Source: Atherinomorus stipes
Taxonomy: Eukaryota > Chordata > Actinopteri > Atheriniformes > Atherinidae
Assembly (NCBI GenBank): GCA_023101725.1
Contig: JALJCO010008724.1
Span: 124,001-188,000 of the forward strand
DNA length: 64,000 nt
Direction of reading: 5' to 3'
The translations under genes and the position numbers were made by a program. The notes under the pieces were generated by a model. That model saw only the letters and a list, made by a program, of their open reading frames with translations, did no database searches and had not been told where the DNA came from. The number at the start of each line of letters is the position of its first letter. Within the stretch, counting starts at the first letter, position 1. Below are positions 1-11,444 of this stretch, piece by piece.

Positions 1-354
1 AGAGTTTTTGCTTTTAGTGTGAAGGAGGAGGGGAGCGTTACCTGCCTTGGGCGACGCCTTTTTTTTTATGTGACGTAGAATCGAAAGGCTTTTCCTGATT
101 CACTCCTTTCTCTGTATTGTTTCTATAAATAGCAGCCACAGCCAGTGGAGGTGACGCAACACTTGCAAGCACAGCATGTGTATGTAACCAGGGGCGACCC
201 CCCCGTATTTCAAAAAGAGCAAGTTAAACTGGTTTTCAGTGGAAGGAGATCTTTAAGAACAACAGGAGCACATTTACACCAGTTTTAAAATCGCTGCATT
301 GACACACCGTGCATGTCAGGTTTGATTTTACAGTTCTTTTTTATTAGTTTTTAA

Positions 355-877
355 ATGTCTGAACAGTCTTGGACCATCTTATCTGATTTGCTTTTATCAT
401 ATCAGCCCTTGCGGACCCTGAGGTCCTCTGGCAGCGGCCTGTTAATCATCCCAAGAGCTGGATCTAAAACCCTCGGGGAGGCTGAATTCAGCCATTATGG
501 CCCCCATCTATGGAACGGCCTGCTGGAGGACATCAAGACCACAGAGACTGTTGATGTTTTTAAAAGGAGATTCAAGACTCACCTTTTTAATTTGGTTTTT
601 AACTATTATCATTTACTCTTTTATTTCTTCATTTTACACTTTTAATCTCTAATGTTTTTAGAATTTTATTTATTGTCCAGGTACATTTTGTATTTCTCAA
701 TGTTCAGATGGATGGTTTTCCTCACTTGGATCCTCATTGCCCTTCCATAGGGGTGGGAGGGACAGGGATTAAAATTTCTACATGTTTCTTTGTATTTTAT
801 GCTGTTAAGCACTTTGTGTTGCAATTCATTGTATGAAAAGTGCTATATAAATAAAAATTGACTTGATTTGATTTGAA
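355..877 (+). mobile_element. L2/CR1-type LINE, 3' end fragment
   Basis: The 5' part encodes the last ~75 residues of a non-LTR reverse-transcriptase polyprotein, recognisable by RTLRSSGSGLL and FKRRFKTHLF. The same block ends the longer reverse-transcriptase fragment at 19277-20135. It is followed by an untranslated tail with the usual fish L2-like ending (AAGTGCTATATAAATAAA) and a short TTGATT-type terminal repeat near 860-877. It is 5'-truncated and contains none of the catalytic core. The clade assignment is from memory of fish L2/CR1 elements, not a search. Confidence 0.8.
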
Positions 878-1630
878 CAACAAACGGAAGGGAAGTAGCT
901 TTATGGATTGATGACAGACCTGAAAAGCTCTGCAGAAACTGACCCTTGCTGTAGATTTTGAAGTTCATCAGAAAATAGACTGATAGACTGATGTTAAATA
1001 AACGGGCATTGGACAAAACTGTCATCCAACCTACTAGAAAGATCTCTGTCACAATCTGCAGATTGATCTGTTCTTTGCATGTATAAGATATAAAAATCCA
1101 TGAGAATGAAGCTTTGTAGAGCCTGTTCTCCCAAAATCAACCCCATCATTCTTCAATAACAATAATCTAACGAGTACAGTGAGGAAATATGTGGCTGCTA
1201 TAACGAGGAATTGCAAGTAAAGCGTTAAAATAGCAGATGAGATGGCTGGTATGGAGCATTGTTTAAAGGAAATATTAAAGAACCCTGCAAAAGAGTTGCA
1301 ACGTTTCCAAGAGAGTGAGGAGAAAAGCTAAAGAAGATTTATGTTTGTTTTTTTGTTTGTTTTTAGCTTCCTGGATGTTAAAATCACTTTCATGGTTGAA
1401 AGCACAACAATACACCCTTCGTGGTTCCTCAAATAAACTTATCTGAGTGAACCATGTGGAAACACTTGTATGAGTTGTATGCCCTTCCTGCAAAATGTAG
1501 GGGTTGTTTAGTGGAAAACCTTATGGAGTTGAACAAATTACTTCTTCATTCTAAGGGTTATTGGGATATGTTGCAGTAGAAATACATCATTTGCAGACTC
1601 TGAGATCTTTGTAGTTCATTATAATCTGCA
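878..1630. other. Intergenic stretch, nothing recognised
   Basis: AT-rich sequence between the LINE fragment and the first ADP-ribosyltransferase gene. Short open frames occur on both strands, but none has a domain, plausible splice partners or a recognisable motif. Confidence 0.5.
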
Positions 1631-1631
1631 G

Positions 1632-1726
1632 GCTCATTAAAAGCCCCGCCCCTGATTGCAACGACCTGCAGCTGATACAGACCAGCAGAAGCACCAGCTA
1701 AATCTGAGGGTGCACATCTGACTGTG
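1632..1726 (+). other. Possible 5' non-coding exon of the ADP-ribosyltransferase gene
   Basis: A non-repetitive block that ends at a strong splice donor (CTGTG|GTAAGAG, GT at 1727). It lies about 1 kb upstream of a good acceptor at 2736-2737 that precedes the start codon by 14 nt. The GC-box-like CCCCGCCCC near 1643 would fit a promoter-proximal position. This is inference only; no transcript evidence is available. Confidence 0.35.
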
Positions 1727-1744
1727 GTAAGAGGATTAAAGTCA

Positions 1745-2326
1745 CAATTTATTTATGTTTATTTATGCTGGGAAAATGATTGACAGGCAAGCTAATGCTA
1801 ACCGAGCTAATCTGAAGTGAACAGGAATGAACGAAAAGAGAGTTTACAGGTAAGACGCGGTCAGACTTGCTGTTAACCAGCTATAAACCACCGTTGAGCA
1901 CCTCTGCTACAGGCTGAGGCCTTTCTGGAAGCTAGCAGCGAGCTAACTGTTAGCCTCCACGGCGAAAACCGGCACCTGGTCTGCCACCTGTCAATCAAAA
2001 GGACACACCCCTAATTATGTGTAATTTCAATTAAAAAAACATCTAAACAGATGAGTTACAAAAAAAATCCCCCTCCCCAGTTGACATGAAGGTAAACTTG
2101 ACCTATTTAACCTAAAATTATTTTTTAACCAGGCTGTAAACATGTTTGTTTCTGCTGTAAACATGTTTGTTTCTGCTGTGAAGTTGGTCTTTCTAACATG
2201 GAAGTCTTTGGGGATTTGCTGTTTTGCAGCCAGCCTGGAGTGGATGAAGCGTGAATTACAAATATTTAACTTGACTTCTGTGCTTCAATTTTCTCCAGTG
2301 GAGTTTGCCCCTCGATTTACACAAAG
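1745..2326 (+). repeat. Interspersed repeat 'family C', copy 1
   Basis: Closely related sequence recurs at about 44135-45390 (same strand), 52320-54610 (opposite strand, interrupted by a hAT) and as a fragment near 47575-47640. Landmarks are AGCTAATGCTAACCGAGC, a block around CACCCCTAATTATG, and TGTAAACATGTTT (partly duplicated here). No coding capacity was recognised. This copy matters because it carries the uninterrupted version of the hAT insertion site found at 52583. Confidence 0.75.
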
Positions 2327-2712
2327 GATAGACTGATACGTTGGCCGGATGATAGTTTAGGCTAATATTTGCATTTTTTGCTGGTGTCAGCATCGGCCGA
2401 CATGTCTGGTGTGTTGGCCGATGCCCCCACCCTGAGTAATTTACAGACCTTTTCTATTTATTACAAGTTTAATGTTTCTATTTAATATCTGTTTACAGTG
2501 GGCTGTTTCTTTTTTCTATATTCACTAGAGATTCATTTTTTTTATATTAAGTGTCCAAATTACTTTTCCTTATCCTTCATTATATCAATATGGGAGTCAA
2601 ATGCAATATCGGCTCCAAATTTCAGCAGGTTGCATTGGCCATCAGCTGAGGCTGATGAGAAAATATCAGTATCAATATCGGCCCTAAAAATCTGCATCAG
2701 TCTATCCCTAAT
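2327..2712. mobile_element. Non-autonomous DNA element with GGATAGACTGAT ends (family 'TATCGGCC')
   Basis: The ends are inverted (GGATAGACTGAT at 2327; ATCAGTCTATCC at 2697) and the subterminal regions carry palindromic CGATATTGG/GGCCGATA-type motifs. Two further copies are present: an interrupted one at about 21640-23285 and an inverted one at about 35975-36335. It sits in the 5' intron of the ADP-ribosyltransferase gene, just before its coding exon 1. A hAT-like origin is likely but not proven. Confidence 0.7.
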
Positions 2713-2751
2713 GTACACACACACATTTTGTCTGCAGGCTACTGGATAAAG

Positions 2752-3672
2752 ATGGGAAAGGTGGCAGTGTGGGCAGCAGTGTTTGTGATGTTTGGAGCCT
2801 CAGTTGGAACTGCAAAGGTGAGCCGGGTGGAGGCATTTTCAGGATGAACTCTCTACAGATATTTATATGTTCAATAATCATTAATAGTGCCTTCCTTTTG
2901 TTTTTCTCTTCATTATGTGCATTGCTGTCAGCAGAACGTCGTCTCCCTGGATATGGCTCCAAACTCAGTGGATGACATGTACACAGGCTGTAAAGACCAG
3001 ATGGAGAAAAAAGTCAAAGCAGAGTTCCTCCTGAACGAGAAAAACGGAGACAAAAACTTCTCGCTGGCTTGGAACATTGGAGAAAAATATTACAATAAGA
3101 AATGGAGCCACAGACATGGAAAGAAGCCGCTCAGCGCTCTGGGTAAAGAGCAGATTATGGCTATTTATGTTTACACTCTCGACCAACCAAACATCTACCT
3201 TGAATTTAATGCTGCAGTTCGAACACAAAGATTTAAATACAAGACGAGTTTCAAGTATCACACTCTGCACTTTTTCCTCACGACCGCCCTTCAAACTCTC
3301 AACTCTCGTAAACCTCCGGAAGAAAGATGCCTCACTGGTTTCCGCAGAGTCAGCAGCTACTTCAGCGAAGATGCTCTCAATAAGGAGATTCGCTTCGGCT
3401 CTTTCACCTCCAGCTCGATGGGCTGGTATCCGCGTCCTGACAAATTTGGTGACAAAACATGCTTTGAGATTTCTACATGCTTTGGAGCTGATATCTCTCT
3501 TTACTCGAAGGTTGGGGAGTTGGAGAGAGAAGTCCTGATTCCTCCTTACGAGACATTTAAAGTCACAAAGGTGGAAAAACGATCTGTTCAGAAGCAGCTT
3601 CCATGTGAGGTTGTTTACAAGCTGAAGAGCACTGGGAAAACACTTTCCAGTGTGAACTGTGGCCTTTTCTGA
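2752..3672 (+). CDS. Secreted arginine mono-ADP-ribosyltransferase (ecto-ART family)
   Basis: The CDS joins 2752-2817 and 2932-3672 (268 aa, phase-0 intron). Exon 1 encodes an N-terminal hydrophobic signal peptide starting MGKVAVWAAVFVMFG. Exon 2 encodes the whole catalytic domain. The R-S-E triad is visible: Arg160/161 in CLTGFRRV, the S motif FGSFTSSS (residues 178-184 area) and the ExE motif GELEREVLIPP (Glu220, Glu222). FGDKTCFEI and PPYETFKV are also typical. The family transfers ADP-ribose from NAD+ to arginine on extracellular or secretory-pathway proteins. The C terminus (VNCGLF) is not hydrophobic, so a GPI-anchored form is unlikely and secretion is inferred. The acceptor is a tandem CAGCAG, so a one-residue alternative form is possible. 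A paralogue exon lies at 61955-62695. An AATAAA signal near 3929 could end the transcript. Confidence 0.9.
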
Positions 3673-3928
3673 AAACATTCACACACTTTCCATAGCGTGT
3701 GTTTAATGTGAGGACGATTAGTTTGGATTTGCAGATATAATCAGATATGACTGCTGACTGATAAATCCCCACATAAGGTTGATAAAATATGTAGCAAATA
3801 TCATGAAAAAACTTTTATTATCAATATAAGCATCTTTATTTCAGGTTGAATGCCTTCTCTTTTTAATCGCAGCTTGTAAATGTGTTTTCCTCCTTGATTC
3901 GTATAGATTATAATTCATGTATGGACAG

Positions 3929-3934
3929 AATAAA
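3929..3934 (+). terminator. Candidate polyadenylation signal of the ADP-ribosyltransferase gene
   Basis: AATAAA in the context GACAGAATAAAATGACC, about 255 nt after the stop codon. It is the first canonical hexamer downstream. Motif evidence only. Confidence 0.4.
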
Positions 3935-5211
3935 ATGACCCGAGTCTGTGCAACTTTAGGTCCAGCTGATAGTTCATGTTTAAAATACCATGACTTGTAA
4001 ATAAAACATTTTGAATAAATTCAAATAGTGATGAAGATTTCTCCCTTTTTTGCCTTGTGATGCTAAAAAACTTTTTAATTTTGGATAAAAGAAGATACTT
4101 AACATAGCAAATGGTATTGTCTCTGTGCTTTCTTGCTTCCTTTTCTGTTTAATTCTAAAATTATTTGCAGCTTTATGCATCAAATAATGAAAATCTTGGA
4201 GCTGAGAGGTGATTTGCTGAAGGAGCAGGTTGCAGTACAATTTAAAAGTTTCAAATTTCTGTCCAATCAGGGCTGCAGACTAACATTTTTCATCGAGCAC
4301 AGTTACCCCCAAACCCAAGCAAGCAGAAAGGTCAGGGGTGCACACTGAAATGGACCTGCAAAGCAAATATTCACATTTTTACTCTATTACTGATAAATAC
4401 TTGAATAATCAACACAGAAACTACAGTGTTCACAGGTCACGGCACATTTTATGTTTCAGACTGGTGCTGTGTTCATTCAAAGTGTCATGTTTTGATTTTG
4501 TGGTGCCAGTTTTATCAGCAAATTTTGTCTTCTTCACATGGTGTGGGCGGTGGTGCAACGGCTCAACAAACTCACAGTTTAGTTTGAAAAAGAGGTAAAT
4601 TTGTCTTGTCCTTTCTACTTAAGTATTTTTGCCTATTTAAATCAAGACTCATTCCACTCCACTGTAAAATAAAAAAAATTGTCATGTATGACATGGGACT
4701 AGGGACAGATGAAAAATTGCAAGGCCACAATAACAATGGCCGCGTTTCCCAGTTAAGATTCTTCTTTGGATTAAAGAAGGCCTCAAGGAAGCTCTTCCCA
4801 ACAAAGGATCGCAAAGATACGCCCGTTTCCCAGATTGCTTCTTTCACGCGTTCTTATTTCCTGAGAAACGTCTTTGCTACGCTACATCTTTAGAAGGTCC
4901 TAACAGAAGCTATCCACTTCCGGGGGTGCTGAAAAAAAAGCAATCGAGGTCAGGTATACCGATCGACACCATTCATTTAGTGTGGAGGTTATTTTCCGAC
5001 GCTGATATTGAGCCCATTTATACGTTTATGTGTTTGTGCAAGAAGACAAACTGTTAAAAATATGCATGTGATTACCAGTGATTGCAAATATTCATTGAAA
5101 AGCTCATTGTATATTGTGTAATTGGCCAAATTGTGCTAAACAGGTGTAGGCGATTGGAAATTTACAGATGCCCTATAAATAATGGTCATTCTGACGCTAT
5201 TTGTTGACGTA

Positions 5212-5420
5212 ATGGCTGAAGGGAACCCCACCAAGAGGATGAAGCGCTCTCCGGCCTTCACGCCAGAGGAGATGGCGATTCTGATTGAAGAAGTGGCAGG
5301 TTAAAAAAAAGCATTCTCTTTGGAGGGACAAAGGGGAAAAAAGACATAGAAGCAAAGGCCAGGGCATGGCAATCAATAGCGCTGAAAATGTCCCCATCCA
5401 GCCCTTGCAGTGTGCGCGAC
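5212..5420 (+). pseudogene. Harbinger Myb/SANT-like gene remnant
   Basis: The frame opens with MAEGNPTKRMKRSPAFTPEE and continues EMAILIEEVA, the start of a Myb/SANT-like (MADF-type) DNA-binding domain found in the accessory gene of Harbinger elements. A frameshift and stop follow near 5302. A plausible continuation (KARAWQSIALKMS) appears in another frame, and homology then runs into the opposed transposase gene. It is a relic of the accessory protein that accompanies the transposase. Confidence 0.65.
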
Positions 5421-5743
5421 TGACGCGCCTTGCTGAGTCCGGTTCCATCCCCCACTACCTCCAGAAAGCCCCCCACCGCGTAGAAACGCAACGCAGCCAG
5501 GCACTGCACCTCTGGGCTCAGAGCAAAGTTGCACCTTGTGGGCCTCCTGATGTGTGGAGCAACTATTTGAATGATCCGCTCGATTTCGTCGCGCGGTAGC
5601 CTGTAACGCATCTGAATAGCGCGATCTGACAGCACATCTAGAGGACTGAAATGCTGGCGCATGAAAGCATGTACATGCACAGTGTCACTCCATCTACGGC
5701 GACGCTGTTGGTTTGCTACCAAAATTTGCTGTAAAGCAGCCAT
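5410..5743 (-). pseudogene. Harbinger (HARBI1-like) transposase, N-terminal remnant
   Basis: The - strand frame starts MAALQQILVANQQRRRRW and contains the helix-rich N-terminal part of Harbinger/HARBI1 transposases: YRLPRDEIERIIQIVAP, CLAALRFYAVGGFLEVVGD and GLSKA. Homology stops after about 110 residues, before the DDE nuclease domain, where it meets the Myb remnant coming from the other direction. Everything catalytic has been lost, so function is not expected. Confidence 0.8.
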
Positions 5744-7280
5744 GATGTCTGATACGGGTATGCGTAAATGGCCATGCTTTTATTGAGCGAAGCAGGTGCA
5801 TCTCATCATGAACAGCTGGCAAATGCGTAAATATGACGTGAGTCCTCATAGATTGCGTATAATTTGCGTACAATTCCTACCGCAATGTTTTTGTTTCTGT
5901 GGTTGATACCCACAGCTTTATCTAACGTAAGCTAAGTATAGGGAGGCCTATCTTGCCATAAGGTTAAACTTAACCACAATATTTTCTGTCATTCACTCGG
6001 TAACTACAGTTTTCTTCCATCATAGATGATTGACATTATGACATGAGTGAGAAAACATGACTCAAAATACAACAACTGATCCGTGAATAGGTCCATTTTT
6101 AATAATTTCCATTTTCTACTTTTTTTCACGGGAAATAGTGTCGTTTCCAAAAGTGACCAGTAGATGGGCCTGTTGTTCCCTTAGCAGGGGGGAACGTTAA
6201 AGAAGGGTCGAAAGAGTGGGTCTGGCCGCTCCTGAAAATAAAGAAGCTACTGAGTTAAGAGCGCATCTGGGAAACGCAACGTCCAAACAAGGCACCTTTA
6301 AGAAGTGACTTAAGGAGGACCTCAGCGTTAAGAGTGTCTTAACTAATCTGGGAAACGCGGCCAATGATGGTTAAAAGGGTTGGATAAACGTCCATTAGTC
6401 CATGATGAACAACACCGACCGAGACCGACTGACTTTTAAGCCAGTGTCACTGGCGATGTACAAAGTTCAGGACTGCAAATCTGCAGAGGGATTTTATTTT
6501 GGAATTTACTTGCATCCGTGTCTGGTTTTCAGTCATTTGCTAAGAGCTTGACGCTTTCTAGAAGTGTGCTCTGTCAAAAGTAAAGACGCCGCAATGAGAT
6601 GCTTCTGACTTCTGGGGTAGGCCTATGGCGGCCAGGAGTGAAGAAAACTATTGATTAAAACCGCCATGGTCGACATTTACTCCTTGTCACCTGGATAAAA
6701 TTTGTAGGTCTACAAGTACCTTAAAGGAATAGTTCACCCACAGAATGATGTAACTTTATTTTCCACTTACCCTCATGGTGAGCAAGACTCTGGAGCATTT
6801 TTTTAATATCTCAAATGCAGCCGTAGATCAGGAAGGCTTCTCTTTTTCCCCCAACTTTCATATAATGGAGTTTGCCGGGGCCCGAGCCAAAAAGATCCAC
6901 AAAAGCTTGTCAATATTCCTCCATACTGCCCGTCCAATGTAATCAAAGTGTCCTGAGTGGGTAGCGTCTATAATTTACTCGAAACGACATCATTTAGTAC
7001 AGTACAGTGATTCACCGACGTGCAGCGGCGTCTTGCTCTCTGGTCAGCTATCGATAGTGATCCGGTTAGCGACCGTCACAGAGCAGGAGTGATGAGTTGT
7101 GCTGGGTTTCTTGTTGTCCGTACAGTAAGCTACTTCTGGCTCTCAGCGTTACCACGGTAACGTGCGTGGCCATTAGTGTGTTGAACGACCCCAATAACAA
7201 ATGAAGAGCAAAACCTGACGTCACAGTTTAATAGTACTCGTTCAATTGTTCATTCACTAGTAAGTATTGATGAAATTAAC

Positions 7281-8952
7281 CCTAGAGAACCCAAGAACCC
7301 TTTTTTTCTTTGGAAAATGATGAATTATGCATTAAATGGTTTCTATAAGTTCATTGAACACCAAAATATCCACTTTTTCAATTTTAACCCTTTATTCCCT
7401 AATTTAGGATTTGTGCCAAATTTGACCCTTTGGGCTTTAGGCGTACCATTTCAAAGAATCACAATAACAAACACTGTCAATGTAAACTATTTTATATTCA
7501 GGAAAATAATCAGTTAACCACACAGCTACATTTAAAAATGTTTTTATTGCTTGCTTTCCTTTGATGTACTGCCTTTTGCCACCAAATTTCCCTTTGCACG
7601 GCACTCATCTTATTGATGGACTGTTTTTGGCAAGGAGCTATAATCAGGCACTGTCTCCTAAATTAATCCAAAAATGGTCTCAGTTTCCAAAGTCTACCTT
7701 TTTTTCTTCTTCACTGGCTATTTTGTTGTCTAAAAAGTGCATGACAGAGAGCAGGTTGAATTGGTTGTGACTATATCTGCCACAGCCCCATAACGAACTT
7801 CACTTTCCCAGTACTGACGTACTCCAGATATTTTAACTAATCCCATCCTGAGATACATTCCTTGAACTTGTTCTCTTTTACCAAAGTGTCTACAATTTTT
7901 CATGCTTTTGAACACTGTATTGATTGTTACACTCTGCTCAACAATATTTTCCAACACATCACAGGAAACATATCAACAGGAAAACATATCAAGTGTTGAA
8001 AGTAAACCAGTGGCGTGTCTGTTGTGGCATCCTAGTACAACTCAACCTGTCCACCTTGAAAGTGCACATCAGACAACTCAAGCCTATCTTTCTCCACCTG
8101 TAAGTTTTTGGGGCATGATTTGGCTCCATTCTCAGCAAACGCCACATCTTCATCACCAAACGAGTCATTGGATGAGTCACTGTCTTGGTCGAAAGATTCA
8201 CCAACATCACTTTCATATTGTTGAAACAATTAATCAGAATTGCTATTGCTGTTCAATTCAGGGCCAAAGTCACTATCATCAACTTGAAGTTGCTCTAATA
8301 CTTCTGGAACAGTGACCTTTCTCCGATGCCTTCACTGTCCTGAAAAGGCAGTGGCCATACTCCTCTCCTGGCCATAGATATAAGATTTTACTTTATTAGT
8401 CTCTGGCCCTGTACTACCAAGGTTACACTGTAAAATATACCATACAAATTAATTTATTTCAAGGTTTCAGCAAAATACTGGATCATCACAATTGTCCATG
8501 TACAAAGTCACTCAAAAAAACCAAAGGGTCATTTTTGGCCCAACATTTTTTAACCCATACGCCCAGAGGGTCATTTTTGGCCCATTGTTTTTTAAGCTTG
8601 TTCAGAGTCGCTAATTAATCCAAAAAGAACATAAAACATACTTCTAGTAATTCTTCAAGCTTAAACTAAACAGATTAACAAAAAATCAACAATTTTATTA
8701 ACCTCTGGTTTGCTGAAAAGACAATTTTGTTTGGGCAGGCTTCCAGCTCATCAAAACAGCATGTAGTCAGCCTTCTTGTCACTAACACAGTGGCTCATGT
8801 CATGTCAATATTCATCCACTAGGTGTCTCTAGGAAGGGGTCAGAAGTGGAATTCTGGGATTTTGGAGTCAAATTTGAATTTTTTTTTTCTGTTTGTTCAT
8901 TTTGGGCAGCGGCAATTAACAGCGGCCAAATTTGACCCCGTGGGTTCTCCAG
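7281..8952 (-). mobile_element. Decayed piggyBac element
   Basis: The left end is TTAA (7277-7280) followed by CCCTAGAGAACCCAAG. The right end carries the inverted, partly decayed counterpart GTGGGTTCTCCAGG near 8937-8950. Subterminal copies of a GACCCTTTGG/CCAAAGGGTC-type motif occur near 7421, 8520, 8563 and 8924. The interior encodes a broken piggyBac transposase on the - strand. The TTAA target and CCCT-type terminus are hallmarks of piggyBac. Confidence 0.75.
7560..8330 (-). pseudogene. piggyBac transposase pseudogene (PGBD-like)
   Basis: The - strand fragments, in order, are an acidic N-terminal tail (FDQDSDSSNDSFGDEDVAF), a VELYW-like junction after which the frame shifts, then YLRMGLVKISGVRQYWESE with a downstream TFLDNKIASEEEKK. 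The last two correspond to the conserved pre-catalytic region of piggyBac/PGBD transposases (family pattern MGLVKMPSIRDYW). Several stops and at least two frameshifts interrupt it. The catalytic aspartate region that should follow is largely missing. Confidence 0.7.
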
Positions 8953-9154
8953 GAGTTTTGTGGCAGATAATACCTTATATAGAGGCTCGCTCTGGCTGAC
9001 CCGCTCCCTTCCATTATATGGACATACGCTGATCACAGAAAATCTAAATACCTCACGTAGGAATCAGAGTGATACAGAAATGTTACTGGGGAATTAGTGC
9101 ACATATAAACTCCTAGGTCCAGGTTGAAAAAAAAGAAACTTATCCTTTAAGACA

Positions 9155-9683
9155 CCACGTACACCATTAAATGACTGATGTGTTAGATATCGTTAGAACT
9201 ATTGAAATTACCAAATTTTTGCCTTCTTTTTTCAATTTTTTGCATTATCTTAGCCACAGCTAAAGACTGTAAATGGTTCATAGGTTTTGTCCCTGTTTAG
9301 CTGGTAATAATATACAAAAAGGTGAAAATTTATTATGTTTATTACTGGGGTTCCCGTTTAGCTCCAGGTCACTGGCTGCTAGGGGTGTCAATGTCCACAC
9401 GTGTAAACAGATATACGTAATTTTTTCCTCCTCCTCCTCTTTCGTTTCTCACCAACACTGTATTTTTAGGGGGTGGTAATGTTGCCTGAAAGCTTCAGAT
9501 AATAAACTACTCGCATACATAATAGATACCTGGGGCGCAATGTTATAATAAATTATAACATTATAACATTGTCAGTATATAATATTATACTGACTGACCG
9601 ACTTATTATTATTATTATTATTATTATCATCAATGTTATATTGTTAAAAACAAAACAAAAAAAAACAAAAAAAGAAAGAAAAA
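9155..9683. other. Intergenic stretch with simple repeats
   Basis: No gene recognised. It includes AT-rich self-complementary sequence near 9541-9590 and an (ATT)n run at 9602-9628. Confidence 0.5.
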
Positions 9684-9757
9684 AAGAGAGCTTTTTTGCA
9701 TTGTCGAATTTCCCTTCTGGGATAAATAAAGTATTTTTCATTTCATTTTATTTCATA
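9684..9757 (+). repeat. LINE 3' tail fragment
   Basis: CGAATTTCCCTTCTGGGA followed by TAAATAAAGTATTTTTC is the common 3' tail of truncated fish non-LTR elements. Only the tail is left. Confidence 0.5.
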
Positions 9758-9759
9758 TA

Positions 9760-11420
9760 ATAAACACATAATAAACTCAGCCATATGAGAGAGTCTGTCG
9801 CGTAACTTTAAGTTGACTCAGGGACGCGGTGGCAGTGAACAGCAGCAGAGCATCGGCGCTTTGTGGTGCTACAGTAATTCTGTTCAAGCCGTTAGAGATC
9901 CCGTCCATAAACTGTGCAGCTGAGAGTGACAGATATTACTTTCTATTGATTAATGAAGAACATTGTCAGAGGTGCTTTTAGTAATCAGGAGAGCTGATTG
10001 GATGTAGACTGCATCTATGCAGTGTAAATGTCATATTGGGTGAGTTTCAATGCAAGTCAGGAGAGCTAGCTTTAGCTGTTGCTAACTGGGTTTGATGTAC
10101 AATTTTCTTTTTCAGAAAATAAAGTTATGAGTGTGAATCCAATCAGACACTTACTGTAACAAATGCATGTGTTTATCAGAAGATCTAGCCGCTCGAGTTA
10201 GCGACTGTTTACATAAAGTTGATCACCAGAACACTACTTACTTCTCTCAGATAAACCTTTTCTTGAGATGCCATAATTTTGCGTCAGCCCAACCAGCCGT
10301 GAAGCATCGATAGTTTAAGCGATAGCTCATGAGTTTAAGCGTAGATTTCTGTCCTGCCAGTTTGTTCAAAGATTCCTGACACAACGCATAACAAAGGTAG
10401 GTAGTTTCCCACCTGTAGATGTTATTTGGCAAACCTGGAACAAGATTGTGGTGAAGGTCATGGGAATAGAGCACAAAGCTGCATCAGAAAAAGACTCAGT
10501 TCAGTCTTAGTTCAAAGGTCCACAACGGAACTTGTAGCAGTTTTCTCAGTGACCCCCCCTACTGATGGCTAAACTAGCATCCATCTTCATCGTACCTGTA
10601 CCGTGATTCACTCCAGCCAGTAAAAGACAGTCTTATCTTAACTCTTGTTCTGTCCCTTCCTCTCTTTCTTTTCCTCTCTTTATCTGCTAGTGTTTCCTTG
10701 CGTTTCTTTGCTGAATCCTCCATTGTGCGCATTCAAAATACCCGCTGTGTTCACATCTGGTTCATATCCGTTTGCTCGTAAGTGATGCGGTGCACAACCA
10801 ATGGTTGGCTGCAGTGTCATAGCCGTGTCCCAGATGCAAAACTTAGATAGTGCAGTTTCTGAGCCCCAGGCAATCTGGGCAGTGATGGCTCGAAAATGCG
10901 CATAATGAATGTTGCTGTGCCATCAAAACGAGTCAGAAATGCAGATTTTTAAGGTCTAAAAGTTACATTGTATGTCTTTCAGCTCATAACTCTGTCTTAT
11001 GAAAGTCCTTTGCTAAAACCAAACAAATCACTTTTGTCTCATTTGGGAAATTCTAAGTGAACATGGAAATATACGGCATGCACTGTTTGCAGTGCATCAG
11101 CTGTGCAAACTCATGCAAATGATACTCAAATACATGTGGCCCATTTGTCACGCATCAACTAGTAATCAAAACTCTGCAAAGGAGTGACCAGACTAAGTGT
11201 TTTAAGGTCAGAGAATCATTTTATTACGCTTAGATGAATTGATTTCATAACATTAACAAAATGTAACAAATAAGCAGCTTTCCACAGCGATAAATCACAA
11301 AAAAGAGCAAATCCCAACATCTTAATGCCAAATAAGTACAGTCAGGTCATTGTCTATGGTTAGAGAAGTTTTAGTCAAAAACAAAATATATTAAGAACAT
11401 AGTCGTACTTCAAAATATAT
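9760..11420. other. Intergenic stretch, nothing recognised
   Basis: About 1.6 kb with no domain-bearing frame and no delimited transposon. Short open frames on both strands look random. It may hold regulatory sequence or old repeats that cannot be recognised by eye. Confidence 0.4.
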
Positions 11421-11444
11421 ACTGGTGCTTGGACTGGTGCTTTT

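Larger units (their letters stand above)
4738..6362. mobile_element. PIF/Harbinger DNA transposon, internally deleted
   Basis: The ends are inverted repeats (GGCCGCGTTTCCCAG at 4738; CTGGGAAACGCGGCC at 6348), flanked on both sides by the trinucleotide AAT (4735-4737, 6363-6365). That fits the 3-bp duplication of Harbinger elements, although TWA is the usual target. Extra copies of CGTTTCCCAG-like motif lie subterminally (about 4828 and, inverted, near 6267). Inside are the starts of the two genes typical of vertebrate Harbingers: a Myb/SANT-like protein on + and a transposase on -. They converge, and the 3' parts of both are missing. The copy cannot encode an active transposase. Confidence 0.85.
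6725..9146. mobile_element. TTAA-flanked non-autonomous element (family i), probably split by a piggyBac insertion
   Basis: The left end TTAA|AGGAATAGTTCACCC (6721-6724 target) and the next ~260 bp match the left arm of the complete fold-back at 31883-32762. A right end is less certain: TATCCT|TTAA at 9141-9150 resembles the inverted terminus. Between them sits a piggyBac relic (7281-8952). If both ends belong together, the host element is about 750 bp with a 1.7 kb insertion. The left arm is well supported; the full extent is inference. Confidence 0.55.

Noticed and set aside
2887..2931. Upstream ATG in frame with the ADP-ribosyltransferase exon, which would start the protein at MPSFCFSLHY
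   Set aside because: This stretch is the polypyrimidine and acceptor region of the intron. Splicing from the signal-peptide exon at 2752-2817 gives a better family-like protein.
2965..3678. Long open frame on the - strand across the ADP-ribosyltransferase exon (237 codons)
   Set aside because: It is the antisense shadow of the coding exon. It has no domain and no splice or promoter context of its own.
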